This document shows positions 33,471 through 42,500 of a DNA stretch of 64,000 bases, piece after piece. Both the position numbers and the translations under genes were made by a program. The notes beneath the pieces were generated by a model that did not search any database, was not told where the DNA came from, and saw only the letters and a program-made list of their open reading frames with translations. Position 1 is the stretch's first letter; each line of letters begins with the position of its first letter. Source of the stretch: CAYMUR01 sp964393615 (GTDB lineage Bacteria > Planctomycetota > Planctomycetia > Pirellulales > Pirellulaceae); the NCBI GenBank assembly GCA_964393615.1, contig CAYMUR010000013.1:19322-83321 (forward strand), written 5' to 3'.

Positions 33471-35678
33471 CTATTGCGGCTTGAATACAATCGTCGCAAG
33501 TGGTGGGATCGTGACAACAATCGAATGCGACCGACCATGGCTTTCGGCATTTAGTGATTCCACACCAGGATAGTTCCCCACGTTCCCACCATCATAATAT
33601 TCCGAGTCGCTGTTAAAAATCTCCTGGTACCATCCTTCTCTGGGGACACCGAGCCGAAAATCTGTGCGTACAACCGGGGTGAAATTGGTGGCCACCAACA
33701 AAAAATCGTCTGGATTTTTTGCTTTACGAACATAACTTAAGACACTATCTCTGTGGTTGCTGCAGTCAATCCATTCAAAACCGTGCCCATCAAAATCCAG
33801 TTCATAAAGCGCCGGTTCACGACGATACATGGCATTCAGGTCAGCAACCAACCGCTGTAGGCCCTGGTGCGGCTGCCACTGTAACAAATCCCATTGTAGC
33901 GTCGTATCGCAATTCCATTCGTTCCACTGTCCAAAATCGCTACCCATGAAAAGAACTTTTTTGCCGGGGTGTGTCCACATGTAAGAGTACAACATCCTCA
34001 AGTTAGCAAACTTTTGCCACGTGTCGCCCGGCATCTGGTCAAGCAGAGAACCTTTTCCATGAACGACTTCGTCATGCGAAAAAGGCAACATAAAGTTTTC
34101 GCTAAAGGCATAGATCAAGCTGAACGATAGCTCACCATGGTGATAACTGCGATGAATTGGCTCATGACGCATGTAGCGCAAGGTATCGTTCATCCAGCCC
34201 ATATTCCACTTGAGACTGAATCCCAGGCCACCGCTGCTAGTAGGTCGTGAAACACCGGCATAGGCCGTTGACTCCTCGGCAACTGTAAGTACCCCGGGAA
34301 ACTTTCCGTGAAGCTGTTCGTTAAATTCTTTCAAAAGCGAAATTGCTTCCAGATTCTCTCGACCGCCATATTGGTTGGGAATCCACTGTCCGTCCTCACG
34401 GCTGTAATCCAGATACAACATGGAAGCTACCGCGTCCACGCGCAAACCGTCGATGTGGTATTTGTCCAACCAAAACATCGCATTGGCAATCAGAAAATTA
34501 CGGACTTCGTGCCGTCCATAATTAAAAATCATGGTCCCCCAATCGGGATGCTCACCTTGGCGCGGGTCGGCGTGCTCGTAGAGCGGGGAACCATCAAATC
34601 GTCGTAGACCATGCGCATCCTTGGGGAAATGGGCCGGTACCCAGTCAATAATCACCCCAAGATTGTTTTGATGGCAGTAGTCTACGAAATACATAAAATC
34701 ATCTGGTGTGCCATAACGGCTGGTGACCGCATAGTAACCTACCGTCTGATAGCCCCAACTGCCAGTAAAAGGATGTTCGCTCACCGGCAACAGCTCAATA
34801 TGGGTATATCCCATCTGTTGACAGTATTCGACTAGTCGGTGGGCAAGTTCTCGGTAATTCAACCAGCCATTTGGCTCACCTTCCGCATGTTGCCAACTAC
34901 CCAGATGAACTTCGTAGACCGAAATTGGTTGATCCAGAGGATTTGTCTGGGCGCGCTGTTCGAGCCACGTAGAATCATTCCAAGTGTACTGATTAAGGTC
35001 TACCACGCAGCAAGCCGTCTTGGGTGGCAATTCGGAAGCAAAACCGTAAGGATCAAACTTATCGACCGTTTCCTGATGGCCAACTACACGGTACTTGTAC
35101 TTTTCTCCCGAACCAATGTCTGGCACGAACAATTCCCAGACACCACTGGCGGTATGTTTCCGCATAGCATGTTGCCGACCATCCCAGCCATTGAAATCTC
35201 CGACCACACTGATACCACGGGCATTCGGTGCCCAAACTGCAAAATTGACGCCACGCACACCATTCGTGACTCGTGGTTGGGCCCCCAACTTGTCGTAAAT
35301 ATGCCAATGCGTCCCCTGCCCCAGCAGGTACAGGTCGTAGTCGCTCAACAATGGTTCAAACGAATAAGGGTCATGCATTGTCAAGATTTCACCCTGTCCA
35401 CCCGTATAACGCAATTGATATCTAGAAAAATCTTCGGCATCGGTGATAGGACAAAGAGCCTCGTAAAAACCAGCGGGATGAATCCGTCGCATCGGTTTTG
35501 CATTATTTTGCTCTGAATGCAATACCCATGCTTGCTTCGCAGTGGGCAAAAATGCGCGTATCGCAAGAGCACGCCTGCCCTCCTGCTGGATTTCATGCGG
35601 CCCCAAAATCTCAGATGGATTCTCGTGGTGGCCCTCTAAAAGTGCTGTAATACCATCAAGTTGTACGTTCGTTCGCAT
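33471..35678 (-). CDS. glgB: 1,4-alpha-glucan branching enzyme
   Basis: 735 residues, normal for GlgB; forms alpha-1,6 branches in glycogen. An N-terminal domain (about 20-110) and CBM48 (about 120-215) precede the GH13 barrel. Signature regions are ELLPVSEHPFTGSWGYQ, DGLRVDAVASMLYLDY (nucleophile Asp), VAEESTAY (acid Glu) and FSHDEVVHGKGSL. The frame reaches 35702, but ATG 35678 is preferred: GGAGAGG lies just upstream and the next residues (MRTNVQLDG) suit the family. The end is MVFKPQ-like (ATIVFKPQ). No other glycogen gene is adjacent. Confidence 0.97.
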   Translation of the reverse strand: MRTNVQLDGITALLEGHHENPSEILGPHEIQQEGRRALAIRAFLPTAKQAWVLHSEQNNAKPMRRIHPAGFYEALCPITDAEDFSRYQLRYTGGQGEILTMHDPYSFEPLLSDYDLYLLGQGTHWHIYDKLGAQPRVTNGVRGVNFAVWAPNARGISVVGDFNGWDGRQHAMRKHTASGVWELFVPDIGSGEKYKYRVVGHQETVDKFDPYGFASELPPKTACCVVDLNQYTWNDSTWLEQRAQTNPLDQPISVYEVHLGSWQHAEGEPNGWLNYRELAHRLVEYCQQMGYTHIELLPVSEHPFTGSWGYQTVGYYAVTSRYGTPDDFMYFVDYCHQNNLGVIIDWVPAHFPKDAHGLRRFDGSPLYEHADPRQGEHPDWGTMIFNYGRHEVRNFLIANAMFWLDKYHIDGLRVDAVASMLYLDYSREDGQWIPNQYGGRENLEAISLLKEFNEQLHGKFPGVLTVAEESTAYAGVSRPTSSGGLGFSLKWNMGWMNDTLRYMRHEPIHRSYHHGELSFSLIYAFSENFMLPFSHDEVVHGKGSLLDQMPGDTWQKFANLRMLYSYMWTHPGKKVLFMGSDFGQWNEWNCDTTLQWDLLQWQPHQGLQRLVADLNAMYRREPALYELDFDGHGFEWIDCSNHRDSVLSYVRKAKNPDDFLLVATNFTPVVRTDFRLGVPREGWYQEIFNSDSEYYDGGNVGNYPGVESLNAESHGRSHSIVVTIPPLATIVFKPQ

Positions 35679-35754
35679 GCATCCTCTCCAACTGGTCAAC
35701 ACGCCAGACCACAGCGACTGACTGTTCGCTGCTCCTATCGTTGACTGATAAATC

Positions 35755-36330
35755 TCATCCGACCCCTGTTTCTTGACTTTTCCGATTGGACCATTGTTGC
35801 AGTATTCCGACCAGAGAATTCCAAAACGAAGACGATGCCGGTTCCTCGATTTGCGACGGCCGCCGCGGCCTTCGTCCCGGTGAACGGCCAGCTACCCTGC
35901 CACCTTCGATCGTGGCGCCCACAATGTCGAACCGCCAGAACTTACAGTCCACACGATGATATTTCAATGCACCATCAATACGCTGCCAAAGATCCGAATT
36001 CTTGACTGGTACCTGGTGGCCAAACCGGTCCCAACGCCAAGCACTCTCCCGCCACTCCGGCATTCCATACCGCATACCTGCGGTGATGTATCGGCTCGGG
36101 GTAACAAGCGTAACACGCGACGGTTGGTCTAATGCCTCCAGCCCACGCACCACCGAAAGAAGTTCAAGTCGGTCTCCAACAGTGCCCGGCTCTGAATCGC
36201 TGGCTTCGAGCGTACTTTCTCCATTCACGGATTCCAATACGAATCGCCAGCTGTCGGGACCACCGCACGCTGCGTGATCACTGCGACAAGTGCCTGAGAA
36301 CAGGAGAAAATGGGGGGCACGTACACTCAT
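35755..36330 (-). CDS. RNase H-fold protein lacking catalytic carboxylates
   Basis: 191 residues. Residues 8-140 follow bacterial RNase HI closely: CGGPDSWRFVL, RLELLSVVRGLEAL, VTPSRYITAGMRYGMPEW and PVKNSDLWQRIDGAL all align by eye. The metal-binding aspartate of the first strand (TDGS in active enzymes) is replaced by FSGT, the third carboxylate position has Pro78 (VTPS instead of TDS), and the final histidine-loop/Asp region is absent; only Glu56 of the four remains. So it is probably not a nuclease. A basic tail (140-191) ends the protein. It may bind nucleic acid or be a structural relic. It lies 76 bp ahead of glgB on the same strand. Confidence 0.75.
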   Translation of the reverse strand: MSVRAPHFLLFSGTCRSDHAACGGPDSWRFVLESVNGESTLEASDSEPGTVGDRLELLSVVRGLEALDQPSRVTLVTPSRYITAGMRYGMPEWRESAWRWDRFGHQVPVKNSDLWQRIDGALKYHRVDCKFWRFDIVGATIEGGRVAGRSPGRRPRRPSQIEEPASSSFWNSLVGILQQWSNRKSQETGVG

Positions 36331-37337
36331 GAATCAGCCGAAAAACTGGTGACGGGCAAGGCCACGTCCACAAGAAAACAGTCTTCCCCTCCGTGGAGTC
36401 TACTCCTGATTGGTTTTAGATATCGACAACCCCGCCTCATGTTCTCCATTTTATCTATTCGAAACAAGGATTTTTCAAACAAGTTTTTTGGAAAAATGCA
36501 ACCCGTAAAAAAAATCTTAAAGATGAATCTTGTAGCATCGCCAACTCCCAGAGATAAGTCGGCTCACAAAAAAATGAACTTGATGAGAGACAAACTGTTT
36601 TTTTCCATTCTTGTCCTGGCAGAAAAATATCATTCCGTCCTTCTCCACTGCTGAACGGCATTTCAGCGCCATAGAGTTACGGTAGTCGGCCGAGGTGGAC
36701 TGCAGCCAGCTGGTGTGAACCTCCACCAACAACCATTTACTTTCTCGTTACTGGAAGAGCCCTGAATGAAATGCGACCATCCTGAACACCCTATGCATTA
36801 ACTCGAATCTGTCCCGCACTCCACCAGAGATTCCAACAACCCGCTTTCCACCCCCTGTGCCTATTTCTGGTCTCGCAGGTCGCCCGCATTTTAGAATTGA
36901 CAAAAACGACCAGCCATGAATATCCATTCAACTTTTCAAGCAAAATAGTTTGCGATTGGCCGGTTCTCGCCGCTCGATCCTCCGAATGACAACCATTGAC
37001 GAATTAGCAAGCCCATCTCTTTTCCGTGTTATCCCCATTGGCAAGCATTCCATTTTATCTCAGAGATCGTGTTTGCCGCAGGAAAAGGGCTCTCCTATTG
37101 CCCGGGGAAATAGTATAATATTTCAGGTTCTGCCAGCTGATATTCCGCAGCCTTGGTAAACCTATTGCTGGCGCCTGTCCGGACAATTTTCTAGCCTTAA
37201 AAACCATGGTCTGACCTCAGAAAATCGACCGGACGAACCCGCGCCTGTGGACTGGGAAACTCTGGACACAACCAACATTATCACTAAAGACACCCTGACC
37301 GCCTGCTGGCACAACTCTTCATAGAAGGTGACAAACC
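36331..37337. other. About 1 kb without a recognisable gene
   Basis: The stretch is AT-rich with several short A and T runs (36470-36610). A 57-codon frame at about 36986-37159 (starting MTTIDELASPSLF) has no ribosome site and no family resemblance. The last 20 bases carry the AAGGTGA ribosome site of the transaldolase gene. Nothing else is recognised. Confidence 0.45.
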
Positions 37338-38387
37338 ATGTCTAGAGACTACTTTCATCGAGTCGCGACGGAGACAAACACTCAGGTGTGGATCAACAAC
37401 CCTTCACTTAGCGATCTAAAACATTCGCTCGAAGCAGGAGCCATTAATGGTACCACGAACCCAGCTTATGGTTCGAAACTACTCAAATCGGAACCTGAAT
37501 ACATGTCCAAAGTGATCCAATACGTGGTCGCCGAAACCGCAAGCGATGACGAGGCAGCCGACCAAATCTATCAAATCATCAGTGGGCGTTTTATGCGAGA
37601 ATTCCTGCCACTTTACGAATCGAGTGGTGGCCAACAGGGTCTCGTTACCATGCAAGACGACCCACGACGGGATGAGGATGCCCAATTAATTATTGATTCA
37701 ACATTGCGCCACGCTAAGGTCGGCGCCAATTACATGGCCAAGATTCCGGTCATTGAATCGGGGATGGAAGCCATGTCACACTTGGTTAACCTAGACATAC
37801 CGATCTGCGCGACAGAAATCTTTTCCATATCCCAAGCGGTAACGATGTGCGAGCTCTACGCGGAAGCATCGGCCAAAAGTGGAAACACACCTCCCTTCTA
37901 TTTGACACATATCACCGGTATTTATGATGAAGAAATCCAAGCCCAGGTAGCTGCCGAAAATATCGACATTTCTCCTGAGCTTGTTCAGCAAGCAGGTACG
38001 ATCGTTATGCGAAAACAATACCGTGTAATTAAAGACCGTGGTTTTGCGACAATGATGCTTGGAGGTGGAGCACGAGCTCCCTATCATTTCACAGAATGGG
38101 TAGGTGGTGACTCTCACATCACGATTAACTGGAGTACTTTCGAAGAATTGATGGATCTCAATCCACCTATCGTTGACCGCATTCATGCCGAAGACGATGA
38201 GTCGGCGATTGCTGAATTACGTGAAAAAATCCCTGACTTTCGTCGTGCCTACGATGATGACGGACTGGCACCCGAAGAATTCGCTGACTACGCACCACTA
38301 CTTCGGTTTCGAAAAAACTTTATCGATGGATGCGATGCTGTCCTTGATGAAATCGCCAAACAGCGACGCACATTGACTTCGGCGTAA
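37338..38387 (+). CDS. Transaldolase-family protein
   Basis: 349 residues. Transaldolases transfer dihydroxyacetone units through a Schiff-base lysine. Visible are VWINNPSLSDL and GAINGTTNPAYGSKLL near the N-terminus, the lysine strand GANYMAKIPVIESGMEA, and ICATEIFSISQAV. The protein is longer than the small TalC/Fsa type and differs from classical TalB in sequence, so the exact reaction is uncertain. AAGGTGA lies a few bases upstream of the ATG. The gene is followed by a hydratase gene 24 bp downstream, likely in one transcript, which suggests catabolism of a sugar or keto acid rather than the core pentose phosphate path. Confidence 0.85.
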   Translation: MSRDYFHRVATETNTQVWINNPSLSDLKHSLEAGAINGTTNPAYGSKLLKSEPEYMSKVIQYVVAETASDDEAADQIYQIISGRFMREFLPLYESSGGQQGLVTMQDDPRRDEDAQLIIDSTLRHAKVGANYMAKIPVIESGMEAMSHLVNLDIPICATEIFSISQAVTMCELYAEASAKSGNTPPFYLTHITGIYDEEIQAQVAAENIDISPELVQQAGTIVMRKQYRVIKDRGFATMMLGGGARAPYHFTEWVGGDSHITINWSTFEELMDLNPPIVDRIHAEDDESAIAELREKIPDFRRAYDDDGLAPEEFADYAPLLRFRKNFIDGCDAVLDEIAKQRRTLTSA

Positions 38388-38411
38388 AAGTTGTCCCCTA
38401 GGAATCCAGAA

Positions 38412-39188
38412 ATGACGATGGAGCTTGCCCAACAATTATGGACCGCCCGTACAAACGGTACCGTACTCGATATGTCTACGGTCGAAGTACCCGGTGACGA
38501 AAACTCTGCCTACGAAATCCAAAAGAAAGTTTCACAGGTTTCCAATGCAAACATCATTGGGTTTAAAGTAGGTTCGACAACCGAAGCCGGAATTAGAGCC
38601 TTGAACCTTTCGGAACCATTTCATGGGCCATTATTAGATCGGTTTTGCCATCAGCATGGTGACAAAGTCCCACTTGCTAGCCAACACCGTATTCTAATTG
38701 AAACTGAAATCGCCGTAGGCCTCGGCAAAGACCTGCCTGCGCGCGAATTGGACTATGACCAACAGGACATTGAAGTGGCAACCGCATGGATTGCTCCGGC
38801 ATTCGAGCTTGTTGCTACACGGTTCGACATGGAATTGGCTGGAAATGGAAAACTGCTAATCGCTGATAGTGGTGTCAATGCAGATTTTGTCCTAGGCGAC
38901 AACTTCACTGACTGGTCAGCAGTTGACCTGAGCAAACATCCAGTGACATTGCAGATCAATGACCAGCAAGTGGCCAGTGGACACAGCGGCATGTCAATGT
39001 TTGGTCATCCTTTTCGTGTGGTTGCTTGGCTCGCGAATCACTATACGCTGCAAGGACGCGGCCTGAAAGCTGGCGACATCATCACCACAGGAACCTGCAC
39101 AGGCATGACCCCGCTACACACGGGGGATTGCGCTTCTGCCGATCTGGGGGCATTGGGAACGCTCCGCATGCAGTTGATCACTCCGTAA
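38412..39188 (+). CDS. 2-keto-4-pentenoate hydratase / fumarylacetoacetase-fold protein
   Basis: 258 residues from ATG 38412 (the frame also reads from a TTG at 38391). The metal-binding glutamates are visible as IETEIAVGLG and, 30 residues on, PAFELV; the C-terminal GRGLKAGDIITTGTCTGMTPL is typical of MhpD-type hydratases. These add water to 2-hydroxydienoates in aromatic or sugar-acid breakdown; related proteins decarboxylate or cleave keto acids. AGGA lies about ten bases before the start. It sits directly behind the transaldolase-like gene, so the two probably share a pathway that I cannot name. Confidence 0.85.
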   Translation: MTMELAQQLWTARTNGTVLDMSTVEVPGDENSAYEIQKKVSQVSNANIIGFKVGSTTEAGIRALNLSEPFHGPLLDRFCHQHGDKVPLASQHRILIETEIAVGLGKDLPARELDYDQQDIEVATAWIAPAFELVATRFDMELAGNGKLLIADSGVNADFVLGDNFTDWSAVDLSKHPVTLQINDQQVASGHSGMSMFGHPFRVVAWLANHYTLQGRGLKAGDIITTGTCTGMTPLHTGDCASADLGALGTLRMQLITP

Positions 39189-39535
39189 CGTATCGGAACA
39201 CTCTCTGTCGAAAACAAGTATGCAAACATTTCATTTGCGATAGCATCACCCACTTGGTTTAGACTGGGCTAGACCGCTACCTCTTGAATCAAGCAAGTCG
39301 CAAGTGCTAATCGACGATTGCCGCGTCCCTTGAAACCGACGCTGCCAATCCTTTTGGGATATCGTTCCCCAACACACGACGCCCAAGTCCATCCGCTGGT
39401 CTGGTCGAAAACAGACATCACACGCAATGCTCAGTAAAACCATCTCCGGACAGCCAAAGATGAAATAGGTTGTGCGGAAAACGCCGGGTTTCTGAAAGGA
39501 TACACACTGAAAAACTCAGCACCTTGTTGGCGATT
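39189..39535. other. Intergenic region between convergent genes
   Basis: 347 bp. No coding frame, clear terminator or repeat was recognised. Confidence 0.4.
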
Positions 39536-42500
39536 TCATGCGGCTCCCAGCTCCTGGTAAATGGAATCGACAACCATGTGCTCTGCGAGCGAGGATTGCA
39601 CTAATTCGTCGATTGTTTCCGCCTGGCCTGTCAAAACATCACCTTCACTGGGTACGTTTGCGTCTGGCTCATAAACCGACAGCCCCGTTGTCAAGGTTGC
39701 TGCGTCACCAAATATAATGTCGACGTCCTGTGTATCAAAGTCAAAGCCAGACCCAGTGTCGGACCGTTCAGCAGGTCGTAATCGGAATTCAACCGGAAGT
39801 GTTCCAGTAACACCAGGCTGTGGTGTGACAGTAACCTGTTTCATCGCGCCGTCGAGTGAAAATACAAATCGACGGAAATTGAAATCATCGACAAAACCAC
39901 CCGAAAATTCGACGCGTGATATCAATGTATTCGAGCTGAATACAACGAAATTATCAGGATCTCCGTCCGTTCCAGCCGTGGATGTATCTCGGCTGGAACT
40001 GGTACTGACCAAAACATCGGCAGCATCAAAAGCAGAGGCCGTTCCCTCTAAAACTCCACCCTGACCGTGCGTAAAATAAAAACTGACAGAATTGACGGGA
40101 CTGTCGAACGTCACCTGTCCACCACCCTCATCAATCAAATATCCACCAGGACGAGATGCAAATAATCCATTAAAACCACCTCCCGCACTAACAGCCTGTC
40201 CTCCCGTCCAATTGGAACCGTTGAAAGAAAAGTCTGTAACACCGTCAGCAGTCACTGTCGCATCGTCCCCCGTGTAATCAAATGCAAGCCTCGAACCACG
40301 TTCTAACACATCAAGGAAAAACGGACCGTCTTCTGCATCCAGCACCAGGTCGCTTGCTCCACCATCTACCGAAATCGTGGCAGACTGTCCTGTGGTCGCC
40401 GCAACCGTTGCAGGCAATTCTCCTAAAAACGGAGCTCCATCCAACGTATCGGGCACGACGGTCACATGAAACGTTCTAGAAGCCACGTTTCCCGGACCAT
40501 CCTCCACCGTGACCGTCACGTCCGCTTCACCCGATGCGCCCTCAGGCGCCTCAATCATGAGAACCCCATTTTCGGTATCCGTGACAATTTCCACATGATC
40601 CATCAAGACAGGATCCAGTGGAGCATCCGATCCGTCTGTTTCCACGTTACTGATTAATTCTCGGACCCGTTCGCCTTCTACCAAAACTCCAAAAACAGCG
40701 TGGTTAAAATCCAAAAACCGCGTTGGACCTTCCGTCACAAAAAACTGTGAGTCGTTCGTATCATCACCCGATTTGGCCATCGATAACAATCCAGTTCGGT
40801 TGTGTTGTAAATCAACATGAAACTGGTCGTCAAAATCGCCCAGAGAGGAACCGCCCGTCCCATCATTGTTCGTAATATCACCGCCTTGAATGACAAACTC
40901 ATCAATCACACGATGAAACGGTACATCACTATAGTCCGCAGCCAATGCGCTGATCTGCCCCGTCACCCGTGGAACACGATTGTCAAACAGCTGAAAATTC
41001 ATTACACCCACATCCTCAACCGTCACTACCATGTTACGATTGGCCTCAAGGACAGTCGGTTCTACAAGTGACGGATCGCTGCTCGATGCTGTGAATGTCA
41101 ACGCATCATGCTGCAAGTCAAAACCATCGAGTGAAATGTGTAGTGGTGACCCACTTAGAAGTTCAACGTCTCCAATCGGAAGAACATTGGGCGTCTCCGC
41201 GTTCACGACCGCTTCATAAACGATTACAATTTCGTCTTCATCTTCGATGACATAATTTTCGTAATCAAAATTAGGTAGCCCATTGACAAACATCTGAATA
41301 TCATAATTTTGATCCGCAACGTATTCGTAAATCTGGTTTGCGTTAAAAATTGCATCCGGATTGTTCCCTGCTAATCCCGCATTCGTTCTCCACGTTTCAA
41401 AGAAATCTCCGACCGTGGTGAACTCTGTGGCTGCTGACCCGTTGACCGGATGGACATGGATCCGTCCGTCTGCACCGTGTGTATGGACTTGTGATGTAAA
41501 AACGGTACCCGAGGCATCCGCCGATTCAACGCCAATTTCATTCGGGGGGTCAGACTGGCGAAGCCCATTTACAAAGACTGACAGGTCAGCATGGATGTGC
41601 TTCTGGAGATCGGCAGGACCCATCGTGACTTCGACGGTGGCCTGTACGGTGTCCGATCCACCCCCCGAATCGCTGACGGTGTAACTTACAATATCCCGAC
41701 CTAAGTATCCTGACGCAGGAACGTAAACGACGCCTTGGCCATCACTCGAAGGGGTAGCATTCGCCCCCGGAATTAACACTGACGCACTAGTTACCGACAA
41801 CGTCCCAGGAAATCCCGAAGTCGTCGAATCGTTACTTAAGACCGAAAAATCGTTAGTACTGTCCTGGTCCACTTGAAATACTTCACCTACTGCCACAACC
41901 GTTTCGTCGACCCCCACTACCGTCATGAAAACAGTCGCCGTATCGGTTCCCGCATGGCTATCGCTAACATGATAAGTAAAAGTGTCAACCGTGGGGCTGG
42001 CTGCCACCGAAAGTGCCTGGAGTGTGGCCGAGGTCCGTGGATCATAACTAACCACTCCGTCTGCACCTAAAGTCACATCCGCTCCCAAACTGCTCGTTAT
42101 GTCTACGCTAGTGACAGTTAGTGCATCACCGACATCCGGGTCGCTGTCTGGCCCGTTTCCATTATCAACAAGCGGATTGAATGACGTCACCGAGTCTTCG
42201 TCGACCGTTAGCTCGTCATTTACTGCTGATGGTAAATCATTGAAACCAGAAACCGTGATGAAAACTGTTGCCGAATCTTTGCCGCCGTCGAGATCACTAA
42301 TCTCGTACGCAAACGTATCGGTCACCGTTTCATCCACCGCAAGGGATTGGAGTGCAGCCGCCGACGACGGGTCATAAATAAATGTACCGTCTCCCTGATC
42401 GGTAACACTGGCGCCCAAGCTACTTATGGCCTCAAACGCCGTAACCGACAGGTATCCATTATCACCATCTGGATCCGAATCTACCCCAAATCCATTGTCT

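Noticed and set aside
36950..37159. 69-codon frame upstream of the transaldolase gene
   Set aside because: No ribosome site and no recognisable motif; looks like chance.
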